A DNA stretch of 64,000 nt, from contig CM073323.1 of assembly GCA_037043015.1 (NCBI GenBank), positions 20,488,758 to 20,552,757 on the forward strand. Direction: 5' to 3'. Positions within the stretch are counted from its first letter, which is position 1; the number at the start of each line of letters is the position of its first letter. The position numbers and the translations under genes are program-made. The notes under the pieces were generated by a model that ran no database searches, was not told the DNA's origin, and was given only the letters and a program-made list of their open reading frames with translations. This document shows positions 22,660 through 34,138 of this stretch, piece by piece. The stretch is from Bryum argenteum. Taxonomy: Eukaryota > Streptophyta > Bryopsida > Bryales > Bryaceae.

Positions 22660-23328
22660 ATGTCGATCCATATTGATCACTTGATAGAATCGCTTTATTC
22701 ACTTGTGAGCGGTCTTTCGCTTGAGCAAGCCTTGGTTTTCTGTGGTTGGGTACTAAGTCTCCTCGTGCAAAAGATTGCTGGAGTCGTGTCTTCACTGCTT
22801 TGGAGATGGTTTGTGGAGTCGGTGTCTAGTGAGCTTCAACCTTCGGCAAGCGTTTCAGAGGAGGAATTATGGCACCTGGTTCATGGAGATGAAGCTGGAG
22901 AGAGTTGGGGAAGCATAGCTAAGGTCGAAGGGAGACTCATTCCTTCATTGTCTGGCGCCATTGTTGAAGAGAGAATATGGCCTTTGTGGGCTGAGTGTCC
23001 ACTGCTTCTTCTTCGACTTCAAACGATGAACCAGAGATGGAAGACCGTCATCGAAACCTCCTTAGAGTGGCACGCCCTGAATTTGGTCTTCTACAATTTT
23101 CCACGGTTCCGCAAGTATGCTTCCGGAGGTAGGAGTCTGATTGCCATGACTCGTCGTCTGAAGATTGAGGTGACTAATTTTCGAGAGTTTCTGATGGATG
23201 ATATAGAGAAGGTAGAGACAGAGTTGAGGAGATCTAGAATTAGGTCAAGAGCTATGTCTCCAGGCTATGTGTCGATAGAAGGGATACCGCCTGATTCTAA
23301 CAAGTGCCCTAAGTATTACAATTTGTAG
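22660..23328 (+). CDS. Intact 222-residue ORF antisense to the copia element
   Basis: Open from ATG at 22660 to TAG at 23326-23328 on the strand opposite gag-pol, between the end of RNase H and the 3' LTR. Nothing comparable belongs to the standard copia gene set. The N-terminal third has a hydrophobic stretch (residues about 22-53, ALVFCGWVLSLLVQKIAG onward) that could cross a membrane. An acidic middle and a basic C-terminal helix-rich part (IEKVETELRRSRIRSRAM) follow. It is undamaged although gag-pol has several breaks. I recognise no family. It may be a captured host gene, an antisense accessory gene, or a chance ORF; its length and composition argue against chance. Confidence 0.6.
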   Translation: MSIHIDHLIESLYSLVSGLSLEQALVFCGWVLSLLVQKIAGVVSSLLWRWFVESVSSELQPSASVSEEELWHLVHGDEAGESWGSIAKVEGRLIPSLSGAIVEERIWPLWAECPLLLLRLQTMNQRWKTVIETSLEWHALNLVFYNFPRFRKYASGGRSLIAMTRRLKIEVTNFREFLMDDIEKVETELRRSRIRSRAMSPGYVSIEGIPPDSNKCPKYYNL

Positions 23329-23384
23329 TCTCTCTTTCTTATCAATGCGAATCCTCTTGTTCACTTTGAATCAGCTTCTTTGGT

Positions 23385-26300
23385 TTGCTTGAGTCAATCT
23401 TTACCAGCCCTAACTTATCTCGAATCCTTTCGAAGGTAATCCTTCCCAGTGCCTTTGTAAAGATGTCCGCTATTGCACCCCTGTCGGGACGAATTTTAGC
23501 TCAATTTCCTTGGATGCAATCTTTTCCCTCACGAAGTGGTGCCGGACCTCCACGTGCTTCGTTCGGCCGTGGTAGATAGGATTTTTGGCCAGGTTCAAGC
23601 TGCCTTGGTTATCTCCGTACAGGGTGGTGGGAGCATGCAGATTTTGTAGGTTGAGTTTCCCTAGCAATCTTCGCAACCAGATGGCTTCCTTGGTCCCCTC
23701 GGTTAACGCCATGTACTCCGCCTCTGTGGAAGATAGCGCTATGGTCTGTTGTTTTCTACTGTTCCACGTTATGGGGGTCTCTCCAAGAAATAAAACAAAT
23801 CCAGTTGTGGATTTACGGTCGTGAGAATCACCCGCCCAGTCAGAGTCCGTAAAGCCGCAAATGGTGTTCACTCCCCCTCGCTCGTACGACAGAGCTAGCG
23901 CGGAGGTGCCCTTCAGGTAACTGTAGATGTGCTTGACTACTTGCAGGTGTGGGTCCTGCGGGTGACTCATAAATCTGCTCACCAAGCTAACAAGAAGGAG
24001 ATATCAAGACGCTTGTGGGTCAAGAAGATGAGCTTACCGACTATCTGTTAGTAGGTGGTGGGATCCGTAGCTGGTGCAGACATATCGGGCTCAAGACGGA
24101 GCTTCTCCACCATCGGGGTAGAGACGGGGCGACAATCAGCCATTCCAAAGTCGGTAAGGAGTTCCGTGACATACTGCCGTTGAGTAATGAGTAACGCTAA
24201 AGAAGTGAATATGAATTCAAGTCCCAATGAATAGGACAGTAAGCCAAGGTCGCTCATTTCAAACTCCGTTTTGATGGCAGCACGCACCTGAGCAATGTGT
24301 GGATCATCACTGCCGGTGATATAAACATCATCCACTTAGAGTAGGAGCAGGGTCAGCTTGCCATCAGTCTCCTCGTAGTACAAGTTGGGATCTGCGCCAA
24401 ACTTGTGAAGCCCTTGACTTCGAAGGTAGCCATCGACTTTGGAGTACCAGGCTCGTGGAGCCTGCTTAAGACCATAGAGGGCTTTCCGCAAGCGACAGGC
24501 ATGATTCGCAGGAGTGGAGTGAGCGAATCCGGGAGGAGGAGTGACGTAAAGCTCCTTGGTAATGACGCCGTTAAGGAAAGCAGTTTTGACATCCAAGTGG
24601 AAAATCTTCCAGTTGTTGTGACCTGCCACTGTCACAATGCTGCGTAATGTATTCCACTTGACAACAGGAGCGAACGTATCACTGAAGTCGATACGAGCTT
24701 GCTGCTGGAACCCTTTTGCCACGAGACGAGCCTTCAACTTCCGGGGGAGCCATCCACATTTGTTTTAACACGGTAGATCCACTTCGTGGATATCGCTTTG
24801 CGGCTAGGGGAAGTGGAACCACATCCCAAGTGTGATTTTTGGAGATGGAGGCAAGCTCACTTTCCATTGCAGCGTGCCAGCCTGGGTGGTCGAAGGCCGC
24901 ATGAATATTCTCAGGAAGACAAACGGGGGAGGTGTCCGCTATGTTTAAGTAGTAGTCAGCAAAGTGAGATGGAGGTGGGCGGTTGCGGTGACTGCGAGAG
25001 GACAAGGATGACTCTAGCTCGGTGATCGTGGACAAGGAGGGACCTTGTCGACGCTGATACGTAATGAAAGGCTCGTCAAGTATAGAGTGGGAGGGAACTA
25101 AGGTGGCGGGACTAGGGGAATTAGAAAAGGAGTTTCGACTAGGAGTATTCAGCTTCGGAAGAGAAGAAGAGACATGGACTGGAGGACAGATCAACTGATG
25201 AGGAGTGTTGTCGATTTTGTGGACCTGTGCCATTGCAGTGGGAGGAAGCAGAGAGCTAGGAAGATCAAGAGACAGACCGGGGGAGGAGAAAGGAGGTTTG
25301 GAGGGCTCGGTGGAAGGAGAGAGAGCACTGCCCGGGGACATCAAGGTGGGTGGTGCACTACTGTCAGGAGACGGAGAGACAGTAACGGGCGCTACGCTAG
25401 TGTTGGGTGGCTGGGGTTCGGTGGGCCAAAATACCGGATCATCTCTTGAGGTAGTTGGTGGACCCTGACGAGTGCTGCAAGGAAATGAATACTCGTCAAA
25501 TTCGACATCTTTAGAGATGACAATTTTTCGAGAGAAGCGATCATAGGTCCTGAAGCAACGGGATTCCGAATTGAAGCCAAGAAACACACACGGCCTGGAG
25601 CGCGGGGCCCATTTCTTGCGAGCAGGATTAGTATCAAGAACGAATGCCTTGCAGCCAAAAACTCTGAGATGGCTTACAACAGGCTTTACACCAGTGAGGC
25701 GTTGAAAAGGAGTGTCACCTGAGTTTGCTCGAGTGGTTGTTCTATTGATGAGGTAGTTGGAGGTGGCAACTGCCTTGGTCCACAGAAAGGCTGGAATACA
25801 ACTTTCGTAAGCCATGCTCCGGGCCTTGTCGAGAAGGCTGCGATTCTTGCGCTCCGCCACGTCGTTTTGGTGTGGCGTGTAACTTTGAGTAAACTGGCGT
25901 GCAATTCCAAAACTGTCACAGAACTCTTTGAAAGCTTTTGACACGTATTCCCCTCCTCTGTCAGAACGGATGGCTTTGATCTTGAGCTTGTGTTGAACTT
26001 TGATCATTGTTCGAAATAGCTGGAAACGGGACAAAATCTTGTCTTTGTGTTTCAAGAAGTAGAGCCAAGTGAATCTGCTGTAGTTGTCAGTAATAGTCAA
26101 GATGTATTTCGAACCTGAGAGTGAGGCTGTTGATAGAAGACCACGCAGGTCGGAGTGGACGAGGTCGAATAGTGCGCTAGTTTGAGAGCTGAAAGCTGGT
26201 GTGGAGTTGGTGCGAGGAAGCGGATTCGTTCTCGTGCTAGGAATGGTCTTTCGATGTTGTTTACCAAGTTGGCAGCTGTCGCAGAAGACATGAGGGTCGG

Positions 26301-27437
26301 AGATTAGAGGCAAGCCAATGACCTTCTGCTGGAGAGCCATTAGAATGATCGCCTTGTAGTTGGTGTGCCCCAAGCGCTTGTGCCAGAGTACAGCCGCTTG
26401 TTGCTTGTGATCCACTGTAATGTTGTTCACCCAAGTGTTGGGTGGACAAAATTTATACAATCCATTTCGTCTATCACGTCTGCCTGTGGTCACCACCGTG
26501 TGAGGATCTGGTAACGGAGAGTTTCGGAGTATCCATGCAGTGGTGAAATCAAAGAGAACTTTGTAGTGTTTGATGTCGTCTGTGAGTGTTCCTACGGAGA
26601 GAAGATTTTTCGTCACGTCTGGCATGTAAAGAACATCTTTGAACTTTATTCCACTTGAGGCCGTGGGAAAGTCCACTGACCCCTGTCCGGCTACAGAGAG
26701 CTTCTCACCGCTTGCGCTACTGATGCTGGAATGACATCCTCCTTCTAGATTCGACAAGAGCTGCCTCAGTCCAGTGACGTGCCTGAACGCTCCACTGTCC
26801 AAGTACCACTCGTCTTCCTTTTGTCTACTTTGAGCTACAGAGTGTCGAGTTCCCTTTAGCTCCCGTTTGATCTCGTCTTGCACAAGGATCGCTGAGAGCT
26901 CTGCTGGTTGGAGAAGAACTTGCCTGTACATGATCGAGTTCACAAGACCTTCATAACATTCGGGCAAAGCTACTAGAATGTGTTCGACAAGTAGTTCGTC
27001 TGTAATGACCTCTCCGACACCTGCGAACTCGTTAACTAATTCTGTAACATGCTGGAGGAAGTCAACTATGGAGGATCCTTCCTCCATTTTCAGGTTAGTA
27101 AGTTTTCTGCGAAGGAACAATTTCCTAGAGCTCGTGGTGTTCAAGTACAGGTCTTTCAGTATCTTCCAGCAAACGTCGGGTTCCGTGATGTTTACTATAT
27201 ACGGTATGACATTATCTTTGACAGAGAAGTTGATCATCGTGAGCGCTTCTTTTTTCTGGACTTCTAGCGCATCTATGTCAGCCTAATCAGTGGGAGCTAC
27301 AGTTCCGGTGGTGGGTCGACCAGCTTCCAGGCATCGTCCCTGTTCAAGATATTTTTCATCTTGAAGCTCCAGGCAGCATAATTTGGGTTTCCCTCAAGTT
27401 TCGAGCTTTACCCCATCATGCTGTCTCTCGATGCCAT
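23385..27437 (-). pseudogene. Copia gag-pol polyprotein, broken
   Basis: The gag start codon is at 27437 (MASRDSMMG, then a stop after eight codons or so). Recognisable gag runs from about 27400 to 26830 and contains another in-frame TAG near 27287. The CCHC zinc knuckle usual before protease is absent: gag runs from KGTRHSVAQ straight to protease WYLDSGA (about 26815). The integrase shows HKRLGH, the HxxxC/CxxC zinc region (FCDSCQLGK), acidic residues in HSDLRG and ITDNYS, and TPHQNDVAERK, where Gly is usual at the Asp. A frame change near 24750 precedes RT. At 24333-24335 the Tyr of the catalytic YVDD is replaced by a TAA stop. Further stops or shifts lie near 24045 and 23478. RNase H carries DSDWAGD and LSSTEAEYMA. 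Confidence 0.93.
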
Positions 27438-27575
27438 TTGAAAGGTATGGTGTCAGTGACCTGACGGATCTACACTTTCTGGACTCTATCGATAGCTCTA
27501 AGACTTACAAGAACTGACGCAGTACGCTCAAGTTCCTAGAATCAGACGCCTACCCTTGTCAGTCTTTAATTCCAA

Positions 27576-27587
27576 GCTCTGATACCA
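27576..27587 (-). other. Primer binding site of the copia element
   Basis: Immediately inside the 5' LTR, the minus strand reads TGGTATCAGAGC, complementary to the 3' end of initiator tRNA-Met, the usual primer of plant copia elements. Confidence 0.93.
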
Positions 27588-27846
27588 TGTGGGAGGATAT
27601 TAGACTGTAGAACAGAGTAAAAGTAGATAGATTAATCGACCAGTCCATACTGGTTATATACAGCCCATGTAGCAAAGCCCAGGGGCAACAAGCATAAGGT
27701 GTGATGATAGCTTCTAGGTTAGTGGGGATCCCACCAATCTAACTGCCTACTTGTCTGCCACAATGGTCCGTATACATGTCGCTCTTAGTTGTCTGTGCCT
27801 TCTAATGAGTGTCAGAAGGATCCCTGAGCATAATAGAATGCCAACA
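27588..27846 (-). repeat. 5' LTR of the copia element
   Basis: This is the partner of 22334-22598 and contains the probable promoter (TGTATATAACC in sense orientation). It is bounded by the AAGTA target duplication at 27847-27851. Confidence 0.95.
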
Positions 27847-27895
27847 AAGTATACACGCACAAATATTAGAAACTCCTCCTTTGACACGTTGAGTA

Positions 27896-28017
27896 CAAAG
27901 CAACTCCAAGAATTGTTCGAAGGCTCCTGCAATTGCAAAGAATGCGGAGAAACCTGCAAAGCAACTGCAAGAATTGTTCGAAAGCTCCTGCAACTGTAAA
28001 GAATACGGAGAAACCTG
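27896..28017 (+). repeat. Two tandem 61-base units
   Basis: 27896-27956 and 27957-28017 are near-identical copies (CAAAGCAACT to GAGAAACCTG). One reading frame gives a Cys-rich segment (SCNCKECGETCK), but frames do not stay aligned because 61 is not a multiple of three. A remnant of an older gene disrupted here is possible; I do not call a gene. Confidence 0.7.
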
Positions 28018-28812
28018 CAACTGTGAAGAATGTGAAGAGACTTGCAAACAAGACGTGAGCAATGTATCAGAGTAGAGACAGCAGCTTGGCGAGCGACGAA
28101 GGCAAGAGGGGATTGGGCGGGATAGCAACCGCAATAGAAGTTTAATGTACCAAGGACACTTTTCTACTGGTGCGAATCTACTTCAAAATAAGCCTCAGTA
28201 AAGAGAGATGACGCCTCTGTCGTGCTAGGTAGCTGCCACAAACTCTGATCCGAAATGGAGCCTCTTGAATGATTTTTACTTGATGGTGTCAATATTTACG
28301 TGTAAACACAGTTCTACTTCCTCACCTCGATGAAGTTCTCAGAAGCAAATAATTCGTAGATGGTTTCTGGAACCGACTCAGGTGAAAAAAGATGTAGTCG
28401 CATGTGCATCGAGCATATTATTCATTGTTAAAGTAGACAATCATGATACGGTTGATTCTGTGACTTTCATTCAACTTCAGTCGCACAGCTACAGAATATC
28501 GCAAGCATACAGCTACGTAGTGGTAATACTAACGTTTGAACCATCAGAACAATCGTTCTTACTAATTCATGAAACGAGTCAAATGCCGAATCAGAAGCAA
28601 TTCCTTGTGGCTGTACAGAATAGGAACATATTGGCACTTGCACCAACGTTTTTTAATTTTTGGTTCTTTCCATTCGGCAGAACGTATCAATTGAGTATAC
28701 AGTAGTAGTGAAATCAGCTACTTCAATGAGGAGAAAACTAAATGTGTATGTACCCTAACAAAGGTAGATAAATTTACAAGCTCACAAAGTGCTCTTTGAG
28801 AGAATATGGTTC
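28018..28812. other. Spacer downstream of ABCF5
   Basis: No gene seen. The lower-numbered end flanks the tandem duplication. The upper end should contain the ABCF5 3' untranslated region. Confidence 0.5.
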
Positions 28813-31800
28813 TCAGTTCCATCGCTTTGCATTCTTCGTGATTTTCCCTTTCGCTTTTCCCTGACTGAACGCCTGCGCCTTCTGCTTCTTCTGAAGCTCT
28901 TTCTCGGCCTGGGCACACACACGGAGAGCACTGTGAGCAAAATGCTACTAGCCCCAGTGACTGGCACAATAGAAAGGATGCAACTATGTTTTTAACAATC
29001 AAACTGATGTAATTGATCCCCAACCATATGCTGAGTAGAACCAGGAATTGAGTAACATCAATAGTGTTGTGAACTCAACACTAAAATGATGAAGTGAGCA
29101 CTCTTGTAGATAGTGGTAGTAGATACTTTGCTGAAAGGGAGTTCTGGAGACATACCTTCGACATTTTGGACTTGGCCTTGACGGTCGGGGACTTCATATC
29201 AAGCTCCTCTTCTCGATCCAATTCTCTTTGTCGAGCTTCTAAGTTCTGCTCCAAGTAATACTGAAGACATAAAACCCGCAAGTTAGAATTCAGAATATCG
29301 AGATGTGAGGAATTAGTAGAACGACAATTGATGCAGGAACTTACGCTGTAATCACCACTGTAGTCTCTGAGGCCATTGTCTGCCACTTCCACCACACGAT
29401 TCACAATTTGCCGAAGAAAGTATCGGTCGTGCGACACTGCTATCACTGTGCCCTTGTACTCCCTCAATGCTTCCTCAAGCATTTCTTTCGAAGGAATGTC
29501 CAGGTGGTTTGTAGGTTCGTCTAATACTAGCAACGTCGACGGTGTAACCATAAACTTGCAGAGAGAAAGTCGTGCCTGTAAACACCACAAAGTACACGTT
29601 AGAACCCCCAGGAGTTCAGAGAAAGTATCTTAACATATTCTCGAATCAGCATCGTTGTATACCTTTTCTCCTCCACTTAGAAATGCGACCTTCCGATCCA
29701 GCATTTCAGCTTTGAAGTTGCACCGCCCAAGAAGGGCTTTGATATCATTCAACCTCCAATCTTCAGCAGCCTCTTCGACAGTTTGGAGAACAGTTTTGTT
29801 CAGATCAAGCGCCTCAGCCTGGTTCTGCTCGAAGTAGTTCGGAACGACACGATAAGGACCAAGAGCGATATCTCCAGAAGTTGCCTCCTGCGTACCCATA
29901 AGCATGCGAAGAAGTGTACTCTTGCCACAGCCGTTTGGTCCAATAACAGCCAGCTTCTCACCTCGCTCCACTAGTAACTGGGCGTTTTCAAACAACACCT
30001 GCACACGAAATCTCGTAAGAAACAGCATCAACTCTAAAATCTCAAACTCGGATAGTTGCGATCGATAAGCTTACCTTGTCATCGTAACGAAAGCCCAGTT
30101 TCTTGATCTCAACTACAGTCTTGCCGCTCCGATCGAGCTCCGGAAACCGGAATTTGAGTGCCTTGCGTTCGAAGGGCTTCTCAACGATCTGTCCCTCATC
30201 GTGCATTTTCTCCAATTGCTGAATTCGCAGAAGTAGCAAAATCAGTTATGTATTAGGAAAAGGAAGACATACAGAAGGGAATAGGAAGGAGAGGAAATAA
30301 AGGAGAGTTATGGGATAGATGGGCACCTTGGCGGCAGAAGTTGCTCGGCCAGAATTGGCACCACTGCTGAGCCGCTGGATCATTTCTTCCGTGCGAGCAA
30401 TCTCTTTCTGCTGCTTCTCCCATGCCATGCGTTGGGCCTCTACCCACGCTGCCTTCGCAAGCACATACTCGCTGTAGTTTCCTGGAAATGTTTGTGCTAC
30501 TCCCATGTCTGTCTCTACGATCTTCGTGCACAACTGATCCAGAAAAGCTCGGTCGTGGGAAACGATCACCATTGGCACGTCTTGGTCCTTCAAGTAGCGC
30601 TCCAGCCACTCGATGCTGTCCAAGTCCAAGTGATTCGTAGGCTCGTCCAGCAGCAATAGATCAGGATCCTGGCCCAAATCGAAAAAATCAGTAAGGAGCT
30701 GGATTCATACATTGAGCACCACCGACTTAGATCTGGAGTTCATGTATGACTTGACTTTATCACTAGATTGGTACCTGGAGTAGGATTTTTCCGAGCGCTA
30801 TGCGCATTTGCCAGCCTCCACTGTACGAGGCTACCAGTCGGTCTGCATCGTCAGCTGTGAAGCCCAATTCTGGCATCATCTTGTTGATGCTCACGTCGAT
30901 GCTGTAGAGATCGGATGCCTCCGCCTTCTGCTGTAGGGTGTCAAGTTCATCCAGAAGCTTCGCCATCAACTCCATATCGTCGGTCGCATTCTCAAGCGCC
31001 ACCTGCAAAGTAACAACTCAGCTCGGATTTTTACAGCATAGTACGTACAACTCTGGATCTCACCGGTAAAAATCAAGGACACTATCAGAAAATACATTCT
31101 TATCACACGTCAAAAGAACCGGCACTCGCAACTGCTGACTCCTAAGAGATCCAACCTCTAAACAGACTTGATTTCTGCCGCGAAAATTTGAAAAGAGAAG
31201 CTGAGAAAAACGGTAAATAGAATTTAAACTGAATAAAGAAAAAATGCTGGTCATCCTCTACACTCCAAGGACTCTGAAAACGTTTACTGATTCAATGACA
31301 CTCTTCTCACAAACGAATTTCGGAATTTGTAACCTAATCTAGAGGTTGCAGAATTGAGTACCTGCACTTCCTCAATCTTCGATGAAATCTCCATTTCGCT
31401 AGCGAAAGTACTCATGAACTCTTCTCGAAGAGTCCGAGAACCCACAACTTCAAACTCCTGGCTCAGGAACGCAATTTTCATATTAGCTCGAGCTTTCACG
31501 ACATTACCCGAATCAGCCTCCTCTTTCCCAGCAATGATATTCAACTGAGTCGTCTTGCCAGCGCCATTGATCCCCACGAGCCCCACTCGTTCGCCTCTCT
31601 TCACCTCCCAGGAAACATCTTTCAGCACCTGCACGCCCTTGAACGTCTTGCTGATGTTCTCAAGCTTCACACCAGAAATCACACCAGAAGCACCCTTCCG
31701 GTCCTTGCCCTCCTTTTTCTCCTTCTTGCCACTCTCATCACCCTTCTTGCTACTCTCATCGGGCTTCTCGCCTTCAGGCACATAATCTTTCTCGAAGGCT

Positions 31801-32030
31801 TCCTCGAGGAGGAATAGCGGAGTCTCCTCGGCGGTCTTGACAGCGGCGATCCTGCTCGTCCACCGACCGCGGGATGTGGCTTGTAAGAAGTCGCTACTGT
31901 CCCTGCCGGAGCTCGAACACGGAGAGGGAATTTGAACGCGCAATCTCTGAGGTGATGGGATCAGAGCTTCCTTGGCGGGTGCGAAGCGGCAGAAGCTCTT
32001 CAGCAACGACGAGTCCGCCACGAACGCCAT
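28813..32030 (-). CDS. ABCF5: Plastid-targeted ABC-F ATPase, ABCF5 type
   Basis: ABC-F proteins are soluble twin-ATPase proteins without membrane spans that act on ribosomes; the ABCF5 type has a transit peptide and is likely plastidial. The exons, all meeting at phase 0, are 31362-32030, 30775-31002, 30327-30668, 30075-30218, 29663-29998, 29345-29575, 29156-29260 and 28813-28908. They total 2151 bases and encode 716 aa (Arabidopsis about 690). Residues 1-65 are Ser/Arg-rich, transit-peptide-like; I chose the ATG at 32030 (MAFVADSS) over an upstream in-frame one at 32063. First domain: Walker A GINGAGKTT (about 153), signature SYSGGWQMR (about 282), Walker B LLLLDEPTNHLD (about 303). Second: GPNGCGKST (about 481), LSGGEK-AR across an exon junction (about 568), LLVLDEPTNHLD (about 588). 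The C-terminus is Lys-rich and ends KNAKRWN, as in the family. Confidence 0.93.
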
Positions 32031-34138
32031 CGCTAGCTCGCTCCCTACCCTCACATGCAACACCGCTTTCTCTCACAATCTCAACTGCTGCTCCAAGCCT
32101 TTCTATCTCAGATGCTACCCAGGATCTTTTGCAGCAATCAATCAATAGTACGCGAAGGGCACGAGCCAGGCAATGTGGATACTGCAAGAGTGGGGATTGT
32201 CAGAGCCTGCGAAGGTGGGGCTAACCGCAGAAACGGGGAAAAAGGATTTGTGGGTGGTGTTAGAGATGATTTGGTATAGAAAAGTGGTGATGGAAATGGG
32301 GTGACGGATTGGCCAAGTGGTGCGTGTGGTCGGCATTGGTGGCCTTCCTTTGCAGTTCGGCCTCTTACCCTATCCACTGTCCTCCACCGCAAACTTGAGT
32401 GGCTGCTTTACCTGATTGTATCTTCCCTCTGTATTATCACCGCCGCTTTCATTCTCTATTATCGCATTTTGTCTTATCTTACATCGGATTTACATTTGGC
32501 GTTTGGGTGGGTGTTTTTGTGTATAAGTTCTTATCTATTGTGTGTAAGTTCTTATCTATCGTGTGTAAGTTTGTATCTATTGGGTGTTTTGGATAGAGCA
32601 AAAGAAAGATTTGATGTTGCTAAAATAAGATCCTATATATGTCCTATATATGTTTGTGAATATATATGGTTGATTGTTGACCGATATGGGAATGAAAATT
32701 TATGTTGTGTATTTTTTCACAAGTACTGAAATTTTTAGTTTTATAAAAAAATTTATTTTGTAGGGGTGAAATGAGCTGAAAAAATGACTTCTCAAATATG
32801 TAGACTCATCTCTCAACAAAGGAGTTGGTAAACTATGGCGTGAATGATGGCTTTGAATTGTTTTATACTCAAACAAGAAAACGGCGGTAACTAAGGGCTC
32901 TCCCTTCATTTTTGATAACTTACATGGAAAACTATTTATATATTATCAAATAATCCATCTAATTTTTATCACTAAATTTGTGCTTTCAGCTAAGTAAAGA
33001 GTATGAGGATAAGGAATTTAGGTTCTTCAATTTTAGTTGAGATTTTACAATATACACTATTCATAAAGTGATTCGAATGTGGGACTTCTAAATCATTGAG
33101 AATATCTCTCAAGACAAACCAAAAAGGACTAAAATATAGATAGATAAGAACTCCAATCTCCAATAAGAGATTGGCATGAATACAACGTCTGTGACTAAAA
33201 TATATGAATATAATATGACTACTACCTCTTATAAGAAAGTCAAATCTTATAGATATTTATTGCTTGTTTTTACACATAATAATAAATTTACAGAGTGCCA
33301 CCTTTTCACCTCTCTTTGCACATACACTAGTATCGCTCAACATCGCTCACTATGATAGTACACAATCTTTCAACATTGATGGTCAGCGTATGCACCAAAT
33401 AGTTGGACCAAAGTGTACCCGTCTAATTCAAGAAGAACCAAGTTAATGTCCGTATTCCACGTCGTCGATGCATACATATTCAAGAGGCAACTCCGCTGAG
33501 AAGACTGTAAATTCTTGTCGAAAGGAGATAATCCTGTGTAAGACTCTGAGATTCAAAATTTGAGACTCAGTTGGACTCAGATCTGTAAAACCTGCAAGTT
33601 TTGTGGTTCATCGATTACCTCCATAGACTTTATTGAGCTCATCATGCAGAGAAATTGGAGAGCAGCCATGATGTCGGAAGGCACTCCTCGCAATGAAGCT
33701 CACCTCATATGCATACCATAAACGTCAATGCAAATGCAAAATTACCCCCAGAAGCGCTAAATTACATTCCAATTCAATGACTCTGTACAAATGTAAGTAA
33801 GCGGATATCCAAAGCAGTTGGATATTCCAAAGCTAATGTGGGCAAGAGCAACAAACGGTTACTCAGGCCCAGTGAGTTATGATACAACGAAAACTACAGC
33901 ACATCATGACTCTATAGAAAAACACACCCTAAACTACAGTCGTCTTCCTGTGGTCAACAGAAATCTAGCTCGTAGTCACAACTTCAGCTGCATCTTCTGC
34001 AAGTACTTCGTGCACTTCCTCCTTGACTGGATATGGACAAAAAAGTGACCAAGTAAGTCCAACATGAGGAGCAAAAGTTGAATTTAGAAGAAAAAAATTG
34101 TTCAGCAGAAATACCACCTGAAAATTGGGGAAAGTAGG
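32031..34138. other. Spacer between ABCF5 5' end and SMC4 3' end
   Basis: The first 350 bases are the likely ABCF5 promoter and leader. The rest is AT-rich. A short tandem of GTGTAAGTT(C/T)TTATCTAT units lies at about 32520-32585. No other gene is seen. Confidence 0.5.

Larger units (their letters stand above)
22334..27846 (-). mobile_element. Ty1/copia LTR retrotransposon, full length, inactivated
   Basis: The 5513-base element is flanked on both sides by the 5-bp target duplication AAGTA (22329-22333 and 27847-27851). LTRs of 265 and 259 bases begin TGTGGGAG and end TGCCAACA as written on the plus strand; in sense orientation this is TGTTGGCA to CTCCCACA. It is transcribed on the minus strand, with domain order gag, protease, integrase, RT, RNase H, which defines Ty1/copia. 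The LTRs differ by about seven substitutions and one 6-base indel, so insertion is not very recent. An intact antisense ORF lies between RNase H and the 3' LTR. Confidence 0.95.

Noticed and set aside
24786..25468. Plus-strand frames opposite copia pol
   Set aside because: Shadows of the GC-rich pol sequence on the other strand; no recognised domains, unlike the antisense ORF at 22660.
27751..27999. Plus-strand frame crossing the 5' LTR boundary
   Set aside because: It joins LTR and flanking DNA across a retrotransposon insertion and has no independent support.
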